A program made the position numbers and the translations under genes. Shown in pieces: positions 34,401 through 48,249 of a stretch of 64,000 nucleotides of DNA. Every line of letters begins with the position of its first letter. The first letter of the stretch is position 1. Under the pieces are notes generated by a model, which was not told the origin of the DNA, did no database searches, and was given only the letters and a program-made list of their open reading frames with translations. Source of the DNA: Onthophagus taurus (taxonomy: Eukaryota; Arthropoda; Insecta; Coleoptera; Scarabaeidae). The stretch is from the NCBI RefSeq assembly GCF_036711975.1, contig NC_091971.1:2797501-2861500 (forward strand), given 5' to 3'.

Positions 34401-36060
34401 CAAATTTAATGATGATATAGACCACAAGGTCAACAATTAAACACTTCCAAACCTTGAAAGTTGCTGAAATTACTGGTTGTCTATTTATAAATAAAAGCTA
34501 TAAAAACTGGATTTAATATTGTCGTTCTAGAAATATGACGTCTTTGAGTATATAATGATGATGCAAATTAATATATCTTAATACATGTTTCTTGTCTTTA
34601 GTTTACACTGCAGTGTTAATTACTTCTATTATTGGGATTAAAATTAGATGGTTATTATCTGTGGTTTATACATATAATATTCCTGATTAGACGATGAATA
34701 TACAAGGTTATAGCTTGCCCTTGGTCATTACGGAAGACTTTAATTTGCCTAATCTTCTTTACAACAATATTTCTAATGTAACTTGCACATAATCACCATT
34801 ACCGTCACAACATTGAATTTAAAACTTTATCTAGCTTCTTCTGGATTGTCCTCCTGGAGGCCTCCTAATTAAATTTTCACTTACTACTTTTATTCGAAAT
34901 GCATCTCAACAATATCGACCACAAGATGTCATTAATGAATAGAAATGCTGTAAAATTATTCATAATCTAAAAATATCTGAATCGGTCATCATCAGCAATC
35001 CACGCATTCAGATCTTAGCCTAACATTATCAACAATCAGTGAATATTGGTCAGTATAGTAGCATTATTTGATGAAAAATATTTAAAACCAAAGAATCTTC
35101 TAGAATCTAGACAACTATGTGCCTCACAGATGTTTAAGAATGCAAGATTTGAAACAGAATCCAACATTCCTCTTTGTAATACAAAAATAAAACACACCAA
35201 TATTGTTCATGTAAATTATTAACCATAAATACATTTTTCAAAAGTCATTTAAATTGATAACAAACCGAAGAATCTATGTATTTGATAAAAAAAAGGTATT
35301 TTAATAATAAATTATCAATGACTCATTCTGCACAATTATTCACACACGATAAGGTGTACTTGTTATAAACTGTCCTTTAACTTACGTTTGAAACACGCAA
35401 GTTAAACGTTTTACCAACAATTTTTATTATACTGCAAGGTCGCCACAAAAATAGCTATTTTCTAATAAGAAATTACAAAACAAAAAGTGCTTAGTAAATT
35501 TTTCTTATCAGATGTAAACAATTTCTTGTGTATACATTTTAATATTTACTTTAGCATTTATCGCAACGATGGCGATGGCAATGAGATAAAAATTAATGAA
35601 TAATTAAACAATCAAGTGGTAGGATTATTTAATATTCTTTTTTCCCCTTAATTGTTACTCTTTACTTAGGTGTGTTAATAAAAATTCATTAAAACCGGCG
35701 TGTTTACATTAGTTAAGGCACCTGTTCAACCGTTTCAAAGGCTAAAGACCTCTTTCCTTTACGATTCCCCCATACAACGGATTATCTTAAAAAGATTCTT
35801 TTAAAAGAACATAAAACCTTTTCCAAAAATAAAATAATCACATCCTCATCATAATACACTTTTATTTGCTTTTAACGGGTCACAACTTTTCACAGTTATT
35901 TTCGAATCGGACAGTTTGTGTCTACGTGTAACTACACACCACGGAGAGAGAATTTCGTTCGAAATCCTCCTCCTCAGACTCGATGAGAACTTTAATCTCG
36001 TCCGGTGTAATTCTTTAACAATTTATGATACCAACGATATGAAGAAAAATCTAATTTAGC
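31470..36060. other. Upstream region of myosin VIIa, probably 5' UTR intron
   Basis: No coding exon found. Some more GC-balanced patches occur (about 30750-31010 on the intron side, 32060-32330, 32690-33030, 33350-33560). They could be regulatory, but no specific site can be supported. Confidence 0.4.
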
Positions 36061-36064
36061 TTAC

Positions 36065-36250
36065 CTCTTCGATAATTTATAATATCCTCCGCATAATATT
36101 ATGTTCAATGGTTGGGGTTTTTGCGAAAATATCCGTTTTCTGTGTGAACTCGTGACACTATTTAACACATCACTATTTCTTCGGAGGTGCGACACGTTTC
36201 GACCGAGAAACTGCACTGTTAAAATTCGTAGTATCACCTGGAGAAATATC
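36065..36250 (-). other. ck: Candidate non-coding first exon of myosin VIIa
   Basis: On the - strand, a balanced-composition stretch ends in a strong splice donor (GAG then GTAAGC at 36064-36059). It lies 4.6 kb upstream of the first coding exon and head to head with slowmo. It would make a natural 5' UTR exon sharing a divergent promoter with slowmo. No acceptor next to the start codon was confirmed, so this is inference. Confidence 0.3.
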
Positions 36251-36890
36251 ACGACCCTAACGGACAGGTAAAGAACTATATACTTTTTATTTAAAAATGA
36301 CAGATTGATTGGTTAAGTTGGGATTTACGTCCATAGATGGTGCTGGAAAGTTAAATTTATTTTTTAAATATATATATTTTTAAAATTTAAGTTATATGAC
36401 TATTAAAAATTAGTATAAATTGCATCATTATGAAAATGAATGCTATAGCATTTACATCCGTGAATGTGTTAAATTTAATTAATACGTCAATTTGGGTTGC
36501 CTATGTGATATCAAATAAAATCGTTTTTTTCTTCTCTATTTGTTTGAACTAAAATTATTAATAAATTAAAAATTATTTTTATTAAAAATTAATTCATAAT
36601 TATTATTATATAAAAAGTACATAAATTTGTTTAATAATTTAAAATTTTTAAGATTATATTATAGTGCTTATAATTTACTAGAGATGTCGCTACACTTGAA
36701 TAATAAATCTACTCAACAAAATGTAGCTGCTCTGTTGGTATTGAAACATTCTAGAATAAAAGAGTGGTGTCGACACATCGCTGCTGTACCAACAGTAGCG
36801 CCCTAACCACGAAACTAGAAGGGTTGTGGGTTGATTTACGACCAAAGAAATAACTACTCGATATCCGTACCAAATCGGGCCCATAAAATA
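36251..36890. promoter_or_regulatory. Probable slowmo promoter region, possibly shared with myosin VIIa
   Basis: A 640 bp interval between the candidate 5' exon and the slowmo start codon. An AT-rich core (36350-36660) is followed by a GC-balanced stretch at 36740-36890 that probably includes the slowmo 5' UTR. No TATA or initiator stands out. An ORF on the - strand here is not credible as protein. Confidence 0.35.
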
Positions 36891-39800
36891 ATGAAAATTT
36901 GGACCAGTGAACATACATTCAAGTAAGTTGACAATTCGTTTTTAGGTTACTTAGTTTGAGGTTAATTTTTCGTTTCATTTCAGTCACCCATGGGAAACGG
37001 TTGCAACGGCCGCTTGGAGGAAATACCCTAATCCCCACAACCCGGCTGTAATCGGAACGGACGTCGTCGAAAGAAGAGTGGTCGACGGCGTTTTACACAC
37101 GCACAGACTCGTCAGTTCGAAGTGGTATTTCCCTAAGTGGGCTCAAGCAGTAAGTGACATAACCTCAACCTTCGGTTTTTGGCCGTAGATTATACGTCAT
37201 TCGCGGACAATGCACGTGGGGTATTGCGTAATTTTTTGTAAAACGGTGTGGTGGTGCCAAAAAATCCTCTACCTACGATACAGTGACGTAGAGATTTTAT
37301 TATTAGACAACTCAAAAAATTAATAATTGATGATTTCACAATTAGGTTAAAAAGTACCGTTTTAAGTGTCAAATAAAAATGACATTTGTTTCCATGACTA
37401 CCGCATATTGCGCCTAACAAACATAGGTCCAGGTCATTGCTTATCTCATTTCGAAATAATTTTTTATGATATTTTATGTAGTAGGTAACATTTATCAATT
37501 AAAAATTGTAGACTAAAAAATGTTATTGTAGACTCAATTGTAACAATAGTCTTTGTTATTTAATGATTTTTAAGGTGACAAATGGTGTAATATGTTTTAT
37601 TTATAAATTAGAGAAAGTTTAAAGTTTTTTTTTGTGGTTGGATTGGAATGTTGACTTTCTTTAATCAAAAAATCCACACAAAAAACTGTTTCACATAACT
37701 CAATTTATTATATAATTTTTTTTATATTCATTATAATTCCATAGGAAGTAATATCAGAGGTGTAATAATCTACTCATGCTAATCCCAAATAATATCAATT
37801 TATTTATTTGAAATGATAGCAAAATTGTTTTGTATGATCCGCTTTGAACAAAAAACAAAACTGATTTAAACTGTGAAACAAAGCCTTTTAATTCAATTGA
37901 TAATACCATTTTTTATACAACTATTTTTAACCCAACTGTTTGTGCCACTCTGTATATAAATAGAGATAAATTTATATTATTACTACCTACATTACATATT
38001 GATTTTCAAGGTTAAACAAGTTTTGAAGCAATCTTCAAGCTTTTAGTATTCTCCTAGAAAATAAAGCGTTTGTGTTCCAGTAACAAAAATAGGAATTGAA
38101 TACTCAGGATACTTTAGAGCAGGAACAGGTGTAAGCCATTGGAGATAGCAATGGAGATATGCCATAATTATGATTTCAAACGCCCATGAAGAATTGATGT
38201 CAACTTGCAACATCACGAATCACAAAAAGTATTGATGCACCATTTTACTTTCACAAAGTATCATTCTCCATTTAATTATATTATGGCAATACGAATTACA
38301 CTAATAAACAAGTTATTGCCAGCTGAGAATGATTGATGGAAAAGTTGATGATACATCAGACAATTGAGAATATTGTTTATGCCCCTGTCAATTCCCATGA
38401 ATACATATATGGTTCAAATATAATATGGTTAATTGATAAGAACATTGTTATGTTACTAATACAGAACAAAGAAAATTGTTATAAAGGAAACAAATAGGAG
38501 ATATGGAGTGTTGCAACATTGCAAATTTAATTTGTTCGGCTTTGATGCGAATTAGATTGGAACAAATACGACATATAAAACGCGATATCAATCGTTCGAA
38601 GCGTCATTGCTTATAATTTATAATTTTCTGTAAAAATTTTGATTATTAATCTTTTGTTGGTTAAGTTTCACCTTACTTTTGCTGTTTTTTAAGAGACCAT
38701 GACATAAATTTACAATTACCTTTAGTTACTTTCTTTTTTATTGAGAATATTTAAACCTTCCTCGAAATAAATGAACAGCGTAAAACTTGACGTAATAAAT
38801 AACTGTAATTTAGTCTATCTACGAAACTTAAACGTCATTAGACTAATTGTATGCGATAACGTAGAGCGTAGCGTCTGACCGTGTCGTTGAAGTTCATGGA
38901 AATTTTATAAGTTTGTAACACAATTTGTAAGCATGTAAGGTTATTCAGATAAAAAGTAAAGTGCGTTTCTAATTTATACGAAACGTAATCAATTGTTGCT
39001 ATATTTGCATTTTCGTAAATAATAAAAATGATTATATCAAATTATTGATGTTAATGGGATTTTTTAAGTCCAAGGTTTAACGAGATTGATTTAGAGAGAT
39101 AGATTCATTCACCCGTGAAAAAATTGCCGGCCAATTTTAATTTAAATGACCTCTCAAGTGGAATGAACCAGACGCTATTGGCATGTTCATTAATTTAAAT
39201 TTATTTTCAAACAAAGAAATTAAATCGATTTTACAACTCTCATTTTCTTTTATAGAGTTACTCATCCGCTATTTCATCACAATACATGTTTAAATAAAGA
39301 ATAAATATAAAATTTGCCCTCAACGTGATATTTTAAACCACGCGCGTGAGCTTGTACACTTATAAAGCGTTATAAAACGACTTGTGTTTTGGCAACCATC
39401 CAATCCAAAGGTATGCCTTCGCACGGTTTTTGCTTTTATTTTATATTAGTATTTAGGGATGGTGTAACGTACTGGCGGTGACATAGATTCGACCTGTAAC
39501 CCACAACGTGTTTCTAGTTTCCATTTAAATATTAAAAGGGAATTGAATTTCGATGTTGTCAGTGAGACACGGCGTATTGAATATTTTATATTGGAAAATG
39601 AAGTGGACGCACGAGTCGGTTTTCTTATAATTTATTTAAAACGACGTTTTACTGTCGTAAAAGAATCCAAAGAATACGAAATTGATTGGATTTTAAATGA
39701 TTATTGATTCTTTAGAATTCAATTTAATTATTTTTTTAGTTGACTTATCTTATCTTTTGATAAATTGGATTTAGTGCATACCTAATTTAATCTAGAGTTA

Positions 39801-40308
39801 TTTATAATAATAACTTTTATGCTAACTGATATTAATTAGAACTTTTTTTTTATAGTTAATTGGTTCAGCAAAGGTCTGTTATGCGAGTGAAGAATCACAA
39901 GTGGACCCAATTGGTCGTCAAATGATATTAAAAACAATTAATCTAACATTTTGTCGACATATAGCAGTAAATGAAACGATAAAATATGTCCCACATCCAA
40001 CTGATGACGCGAAAACGCTTCTAAAACAAGAGGCCGTTGTAACTGTAAAAGGTGTTCCTTTAAACAATTATATGGAAGATATTTTAGCGAATACAATCTC
40101 TTTGAATGCCGGTAAAGGTAGACAAGCGATGGAATGGGTGATTAGTAAATTAAACGCCGAAGTGACTGATTTTGCTAATTCTGCGGTAAAACAAACCGAC
40201 GAATTGCTACATCAAACTAAAAAATCTTTGGACGATATTTCGCACAAAGCAATGAAAAGTTTCGATCAGATACCGAATTTGAGCGGGCCAAAGTGTCAAG
40301 AATTTTAG
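36891..40308 (+). CDS. slmo: Slowmo, PRELI-domain phospholipid transfer protein
   Basis: Orthologue of Drosophila slowmo and vertebrate PRELID3: a lipid carrier that moves phosphatidylserine across the mitochondrial intermembrane space with a TRIAP1-type partner. Exons 36891-36922, 36984-37149 and 39856-40308 join in frame to 216 residues, the usual length. The N terminus MKIWTSEHTFNHPWETVATA is the family signature, with the first intron (61 bp) inside the Asn codon. FPKWAQALIGSAKVCYASEE crosses the second splice; KGVPLNNYMEDILANTISLN and GRQAMEWVISKLNAEV are conserved PRELI/MSF1 segments. The second intron (2.7 kb, 37150-39855) holds nothing I can identify. No signal peptide is seen, as expected for proteins imported with a partner. 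Confidence 0.96.
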
Positions 40309-41275
40309 CAACTAACGGTCCTAGTGAAATTTTTTGTTTTGCCTCTACGTTACCCAGACAAGTATTAGCATTTAAGTTTCACCACGAGAATGAAGTTTTC
40401 TGTTGAGTTTCCGTACGTTTTGTGTAATATGCTGTGCCGTACATTAATTTTTTTATTTGTTCGTTTTGTGATCTGTTTGTTTAATTTTTCGTGATGATGA
40501 ACAAAGTTGAAAAAGATCAGAGGCAAGTTCAAGTACAAGAAATAAATAATTATTTATTTATTTATGGCTGTCCGTTTATTATTATTACTTTTTTCATTTT
40601 TAGTTAGAATTTTTTTGATCAAGTACAACAGAAAGTTTATTATGTAATTATGTGGTTTAACTTTAATTAAGTGCTGTACTGTACTGAACTGATTATAATT
40701 TTTTTGATGATTTGTTAGCAGTAGACGCAAATATTTATTTAAAATAAAATTATAGTGATTTTTTGTGGGGGGTTAATTTATTAAAAATTATTTAGTCAAT
40801 TTTGATTTACTGCTAACTAATTCTCAGTTTATACACAAATGGGTCTAATTAGATGAATTTAAAACTTTTTGACTCACTGTTTATAGCTGTAGACTATTTT
40901 GTGCAACATAGAGAATCGCTATTCTTAGAGGAAAAATCATTAATTTATTGTTCAAACATTCCCCAACGGATGTTGTACATTCGGCAATTGTACATAGTTT
41001 ATAAAATAAATAATAACTCGTAAATGTATTTTACTATTTATATTTACGAATTCCTTTTTCACCACATCTTATTAAGACTAGATTCATTGCGTTATCAGTC
41101 ATTATAGTTTGATTATCACCCTGCACTGATAATAATGTGGTTAAAAATTCGATCAGGAAATTATTTTTTCGTATGTTGACAAATTAACTAAATCATGGAA
41201 ATTATAATAAATCAAATTGTACCAAGATATATCATTGTTATTAAATTAATAAAGATATATTTAAAAAAAAATTGT
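40309..41275 (+). other. slmo: slowmo 3' UTR
   Basis: AT-rich sequence following the TAG, with AATAAATAATTATTTATTTA near 40540 and AATAAA words near 41010 and 41250. Any of them could direct polyadenylation. Confidence 0.5.
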
Positions 41276-43066
41276 TATCTATATTTTTGTATCTATATTC
41301 CTTATTTGTTTTAATCCTTTTGTGTTTGTTCTTTTTTTAGAATTGATTTTTGGAGTCCTTGAAGATTGATAAACAAATTCCAAGACTATCCTATTTATCC
41401 TATTTGATTCATAATGTTTGTACGTGGTCATTACATGAAATTCACCACAAACCTAACTTTTTCCATGATGTTTGTGACCTGTCATAAGGTCTTGAACATT
41501 TTCAGCGGTAGATACGCTAATAAAACATACAATTATAAAGTTTCATTTAGAAAAGATGAAAGATAAGCGTGGTTAACAATTCATTCCTAAATTTGTCATC
41601 GACGCGTGGAAGATGGCAATATTAAAAAAGGTATTTTTTGTAATAAACTCCCATTATTTTACATGTTTTCTGCATTATTAAAACTAATTCAATTCCATTG
41701 TTACAGTTGCGATTAGATATGCTCTTGTGGCAGAACACTATTTACTAATAATGTTAATGGATTCAGTGCCTTAGTTGTATCCTTCAGCATTTCCAGATTC
41801 AAAAATTACACAAATTTCTCTCTAATTCAAAGCATAAAATGCAGTAAGAAACGTCTCGATTTATTTTGAACAACAATATTTTACAAAAAATACAATTTAT
41901 AGATCCTGAACAAGTTAAGAGAGGGAAAGATTCTAATTGGAACTTTTAAAGCGTGATTTTCCAAATCTCGACTTCTCCCTCGACTTATTTACGATAGATA
42001 ATACATAAAAGAAATGGTGTATTTCCAAAGATTTCACTTCTGAAATAGTGTAATACTATGACTGTTGGAGTAGATGACGTTATTGCCCGGATTGACGCGA
42101 AATAGCAGGTATAAATGATGACAATTTCAATTCTGTTGCCGAGAATTTTAGCCATAGACAATTTCGAGACTTATAATTAATGTTTAATATCAAAATAAAT
42201 TGTTAAGTCCGTATTATTCCTATAAAATTCTAATTATTTTCTTTTGTATTTTTTAGGTGTAGTTTCTGATTGAAAATTTGATAATAATTAATAAGAAAAC
42301 ACCAAGAAAAAGTGGTGTTGGAGAAATTTCCTTTTTACTTATAGAAACATATCAAAAAATTAAGAAAGGAGATTTAATTGAATTGGATAAGAATCTTATA
42401 TACAGGTATTCCAATCATGCTTCAATATTTTTTTAATCACAAATTATATAAGTGACATCATAAGCTACCAATATCTGAAAATATTTTCGGCCCATTTCAA
42501 TAACTGAATTGAATGGAATGAATTGAAAATGTCAAAACATTTTTAAATACCTCGTAAACGATATATATTCGAATTATGCTGTTATCGATGTTGAATCATA
42601 AAAAAATTCATACGAATTGAATAGCATTACACATTTATGCAGATGACTACGAAGTTTTTTATCATTTATAGCACGATACGTCATTAAAAAAAATATTTTT
42701 AGGCATTACTAAAAAGTTCAATTATTCATATGTAATAACAAAGTAGAACTTGTTTTTAAAAATATTTTATTGCCATAAAGTAGAAAATTTTAACGTTAAA
42801 AAAATCATTAATATAATATACAGAATGATTCAAAACAATTAAAGCGAAAAACTCAGAGATAATTAACACTCTTTCGTATTTCTAATTCAGTTTTAAATCA
42901 CAAATATATTTTAAAAAATATATTATGTATCATTAAAAAACAGCCTTTCTTTAATATTGGTAACAATTCGTAAATTACGTATGAAATACTCCTATTTATT
43001 TTTGGGTAAATTTAAGTATTAATATAACAATATAAAATAAACTAGAATTATATTCCCTATTTTTTC
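41276..43066. other. Intergenic DNA between convergent slowmo and DGAT1
   Basis: No gene seen. The right-hand few hundred bases should hold the DGAT1 3' UTR on the - strand; AATAAATAGG on that strand at about 42993-43000 is a possible polyadenylation signal. Confidence 0.45.
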
Positions 43067-45193
43067 TTAAACGTGACTGTACTCTTCCATTAAAGCTTGA
43101 CCATAATGAGTAATCACATAATCGTGATAATAAATCATAATGCAAAGTGGTTGTCCTAAAATAAGTGATCCCCAAACGACAACGTTACCCCACCTGGGCC
43201 CAACTTTTTGTTCCATAAATCGCGAAACGAATGATAAAGGCACTTGAGACATCATTCCTAAGAAAGCCCAGATTTTGAACGTTTTTAACGGTACGCTTAC
43301 TAAATATTCATGGAAAAAGGCACTAACAAAGAAGACGATAACACTCGCGACGTGTCTTCCGTATCCCATTTCAACAACCGGAATATACAAGTGACGAACC
43401 GCCCAGCGGTGAACCGGCATATTCCAAGTACGCCAAAATGTATCGATGTTATTTGCGTTCCACCAATCACAATAAAAATTTCTATCGGCGAATTGTAAAA
43501 CTTCGCCGATTAAATTATAAAAGGAATGAAAAACGATGTAAAACATGCACAGCCACATTAAATGATTTGGTATCGCTAGTTTTAGTAACCTCTCAGTTGC
43601 TAAAGTTACGTCCATATTACTAAATGGAATCAACGAGTTTTTAACGGACGGTACAACGTATTGTTGGATAATAGCAAACATTATTTGTAACCCAATTATA
43701 ACTTCTAGCATTCTTTTTAGAAGAAATCGTTTACGAATGCGGTCGGTGCGTGGAAAATTTAATTCATAACAAAGAGTTGGGGCGCATAAATAGTAAACGA
43801 GGTCTTTTATATTTAAATTATCCGGGTAATGGACTATGCTGTTATTTAATTCAGAGTGATCGGTGTCGTCGTAGAGATGACCGTTTTTTTGATCTGCTAA
43901 AAAAAAATAATTTCAATTATTAATTTCTATTAAATATTCAAGATATCCTTACTATCTCTAATGTTGCTTAATGAATGAGTTTGTCTTTTCATATTTCCTG
44001 ATTTACTTTTTTGTTTTGTTCTACACCACATGTTTACTTGAACATACGACCATAATTTCAGGAAAAGAATTGAGTACGTAAAACTTACAGTTGAAGCACC
44101 AACTAATGAAACAGTAAAATATTAAAAAATAAATTTTTATTGCATAATTAAGCTTACTTAAGCTAAATCCATCTCTTGTATTAATGGCAACAATCGGAAT
44201 TAAAACAAGTACCAATAAATTGATGACCTGCGCAATAATTCCAGCACCTTGAGGAATAATTTCCTAAAATAAAAGTCATTGAAATCGTAAAAAACAATGA
44301 TTTTAAAGTAACTTACAGCAGCTAAACCTTTTTCCAAAACAAGACAAATTAGACAAGGTATACATGTGTCTAAAAAAAGAAATGGTGCATATTAAAATAA
44401 TTTAAATTAATACTTTATTTTTTTTTACATAAAAGAAGTATAAGACTTGGATGATCGTCTGTAGTTCCCCCTTTGCCACTTAAAACGTAAAACCATTGTA
44501 TTGGATCAACTCGAATTCCGTATTTAATAAAATTTTCTAACAAAAGTCGTAATCCACCTATTGAAAGTAGTAGAAATCCCCAATTTACAAAACCGGCGAA
44601 GTTGTTGAAACCGGAAGTCCACGAAAATAATGAATCCCGTGGTTTGTGGCATCTATAAGTTATTTTATAATTATGAAATTTTTAATTACATAATTTATTA
44701 CATATAAAAATTATGGCGTTAACCACATGGCGATATTTAATTAAAAAAATTGTTGTTTTTGATAAAAATTAAATAAACGTGGATTCTCTCAAGATTAACA
44801 GACTTTTATAAAGATAACAGCTGATAATTTTCAGTTTAATATTACACTTTGCACTCGTACTTTGATATTTCAGTCAAGTTCAATAGAGTTCATTTAAACT
44901 TAAAGTATTAATTTTAAATTTATTAAATAGATTGAATGAAATCAAATATGAAAATCGAAATTATTTCGACGTAAACATGTTGAGTTATTCTTGAGTGCAA
45001 TCTTGAGTTATCCATGTCAAGGACGAACAAATATTCAAATGTAATTTGGTTTTAAATTTTACTTAAAAAAAATTAAAATTTCTTACGGTTTATCTGGTTG
45101 AGCTTTTCTCAACTTTTGTTCTTCAGTTTGAATATCTTCAGCCCTACCCACACTTTGTGCTCGCCTCATACGCAAACCATCCTGTTCTGACAT
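43067..45193 (-). CDS. mdy: Diacylglycerol O-acyltransferase 1 (midway)
   Basis: ER multi-pass enzyme of the MBOAT family that acylates diacylglycerol with acyl-CoA to give triacylglycerol; loss in Drosophila affects oogenesis and fat storage. Exons on the - strand: 45193-45087, 44652-44429, 44369-44317, 44263-44158, 44102-43953, 43896-43067. All GT/AG, total 1470 nt, 489 residues. The basic N terminus is MSEQDGLRMRRAQSVGRAED. Conserved blocks are RLLLENFIKYGIRVDPIQWF, LVYYLCAPTLCYELNFPRTD, the FYCDWWN acyl-CoA site motif (354-360) and the catalytic histidine 409 in AFFHEYLVSVP. About nine hydrophobic segments are spread through the protein. The intron 44370-44428 is only 59 bp. DGAT1 rather than sterol O-acyltransferase because of the CAPTLCYELNFPR and DWWN contexts. 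Confidence 0.97.
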
Positions 45194-47800
45194 TTTTCAA
45201 AACGTTTCTTTCACTCTATTAAAATCAATTTAAACCACTTAATCCTATTCAATTAAATTAAGAATACTTAATTTTAAAATAAATTATTACTTCAACTTTT
45301 ATTAAACATAATATTAATAAACCGACCGATCACTTTAATCTACTGGTTGCATTTGATAAAGAAACGTTTTTTTAACGAAGAGAGGTTATAAATATCTGGA
45401 CGGCTTGACTTGCTGGAAATTCGCTTTTGAAAAGGGGGGGTACATTCGTTGTGATAAGTCGTTTTTAAACCGAGTATTATTCACACTTGATGAACGTGTG
45501 GACATTGTTGCCAATAAGTTCGTGTTGCAATCAATCAAACAGCGATAGCGATATGTTACGAAACGTAAACATTAGAATTGAGTTTTGGTAATTAAATTGT
45601 TTAAATGGGGATATGTGGGTTTATGTGGTATTTTGACCTTGATGAAGGTCGTAATTTACGTCATTAAGTTGTTGAATGTACAAATTGTTTTGTCCTACTT
45701 AGATGGCATTAAATTATAGTGTTTATGAAGTTGTCTTAAGAAGGTAGATTTAACAAACAAGGTTTTAATAAAATAATTTCTTAATGGAACGTGCTATCTA
45801 TGGATGTATAGATATATTCGATTTTATTCAATAAATTTGTGCGAAGTAGAATACTGTAGGACTTTACCATACAGAAATGATGAATTTTGTTAACACGTTG
45901 AGTTCTTACTTTAGCCGTTCGAGTATAGAGCGCGCGACGATTAAGAATATCATGGTGTTATAACCTCATCTTATCTTTATAATGTGGTTTTAAAGGTAGC
46001 ATTAATTTATCTACATCTATGTCTAGTAAAGTTAAATAATCTGCCCCACCAATCTGTTTATTGTATATATTTCCGACAGATTATATCTACAATTACTAAG
46101 CATTTTTAGCAAGGTATAAAGTAATAATTTTTACACTGTTGCATACTTGCTATATACTGTGTTGCTATATGTTGCTATATACTTGAATGTACTTATTACA
46201 GCAGAATAGAGATTTGTGACACTTTGAGTATCCTTTACCTTTGGGGAAGATGTTATTTACAAAATGGCTACAAAAATGGTTTGAAATCCGTCCAATGCAT
46301 ACCTGGAGTGCTCAATTAGCTACTTTAACATAAGCGGTTGCCATTTGGGTTTGCTAAGATAATGGATAAGAGTTTACACGATCTAAGGATTTACTCAAGG
46401 CCATCCTCAACCCAACCCAACTGTCAAAACAGGGTTAGTATAGTTTTTGAATAAATTTATGAAATTTACTAGCTTGTATAGATTAGAGAAGAAGCGTGCA
46501 GAATTTTTATGGACGATGTAGTTCTTGGAAGTCTTCAAGGAAAATAAGAGATTAACATCAGAAAGAACATAATGGTACTTTATGACTCAAAGCATAATGG
46601 TACAGCAGTATGATGCTGTATATAGTCACGGTAAACAAAAAATGTTATTTTTATTGCTTCTGCATTTATATATAATCAATTATAGGAAACAGATATGATT
46701 TTTCTAGATTGCAGAGATGGGTCATCATTCTGTCAGGGACGCATTTCCAGAACTACCACTGCTTGATAAAAATAAAACCGAGACTCGAAGAATGACTTAC
46801 TGCAAAATAACAAAAAAAGACTATGCTTTTGACGAAAGTGATCGCTTATACCAGGAGAGGATGGGGAAAACACTGTAAGCAACGTAGCTAAGTTGAAGTA
46901 ATATTCTATACGAAGGAAAACAGCTTTCTAGCAATTTTAATATTTTTTTTAGATATGGTGACGTAATCGGACTATTAGAAGGAATATTTATGTATGTAAG
47001 AAAAACGAAAGAAAGGAAAACATGAAACAATGGAAAAATACTCAACCGGTAAATAGTACTTAAGTAGTTTAACTTTACCTTATTGCTTTATTTTATTGAT
47101 TTCTAAATTACGAATCATGTAACTTAACTTTTTTTGTACATAACGAACGTTGGACTCTGTTGGAGTAAGATGTTAAAACGTCGACTTAAATCGTTTAATG
47201 TGGTTGTACTTGGAAATTATTACCGAGTCCTTCACCGTATTCCAAACCCAAAGTACATACACTTGTTCAAGAAACAATACTGGAAAAGATATACTTTACG
47301 ACGCACGAACAATTTAAACGCGGTTTTGTACCTGGCCACACACGTACCCATACGTAAGAAGTACACAAGAGTAAAATACTCAAAGCTTACTCAATCAGAT
47401 CGGAATAACAACAACTACTTAAGCGTATATCGTGTATGAAATATTTTTAAAGTTGAAAGAAAAAATGCGAAATTACAGGGACAATAGAAATAAGTTTGAA
47501 ATTGAACGCGGGTGTAATAAAGAAAAAGTGGAAAATAATAAAATGCTAAAATAGAAAGGTACCTGTTCGTGTTTATAAACAAAAAAGTTTAAACACAATG
47601 AAACTGGTTTTGCCAACGTAATTCAATCAGGTGTTTTTCAATTAAATACACTCGACAATTACCACCTATTGATTGATTCGCGAGCTTGGTTAAATTCGAA
47701 AAAAAAAATGAATGAGAAAAAAAATTGTAATGGTTCGTGGCGCACATACCGTACGTACTTCGAAGTGAGGAAATTAAAGTTTGCGTTACTTGAACGCAGG
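45194..47800. other. Upstream of DGAT1; no gene identified
   Basis: AT-rich with no recognised exon. An open frame at 47134-47439 (TTG start, basic, 101 codons) has no familiar domain and is probably chance. Confidence 0.4.
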
Positions 47801-47823
47801 TTGATTTATTTAAGCACCGGACA

Positions 47824-48030
47824 ATAACTGTGGCGGCGGCGGCGGCGGTTTTCTGCTTGCTGCCACGTCTGAGATTGCGAAATTAGGCGAGTAATTCATT
47901 CGGCCATTGGTCACCGGCGGACCATTGTGTTGAATTGAGGCAATTATTTCGTCGCTTTTATACTTTATAGTATACGGTTTGCTTGAAACCGCCGCCGCGT
48001 ACCACCGCCACAATCGCAGCCGCCGCCGTT
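47824..48030. repeat. GGC-repeat block and its inverted partner
   Basis: TGTGGCGGCGGCGGCGGCGG at 47829-47848 and its imperfect inverse AACCGCCGCCGCGTACCACC at 47986-48005 are about 140 bp apart; a further CCGCCGCCG follows at 48020. The arms could pair in single strands. The surrounding 47.8-48.25 kb is CpG-rich compared with the window, like a promoter or 5' UTR patch, but no exon can be proven. Confidence 0.6.
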
Positions 48031-48249
48031 AGCGTGGGTTGCGTATTATTCTATGTAGTATGCGGCATAAAATCCGCGAATTTTGTAACTTTGCGTCATT
48101 GGTGTGTGTGTACTAGACTGTCTGCACTTGTAGGTATCGACAAATCACCACGTTGCATCGATAAGAATCGCTTTATTATTGTGCCGTTAGGTCGGGTGTT
48201 TCGTAATCAACCACGCTGCCGGTGCGAGACACCCGCTAAAATAGGTTAG

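Noticed and set aside
36690-36914. Open frame on the - strand over the slowmo start
   Set aside because: It overlaps the slowmo 5' UTR and first exon in antisense and has no recognisable domain.
47134-47439. 101-codon basic open frame
   Set aside because: Begins at TTG, has no known domain and lies in AT-rich DNA without splice or promoter context.
47983-48249. 88-codon open frame in the CpG-rich patch
   Set aside because: Composition explains the lack of stops; no domain or conserved motif is seen.
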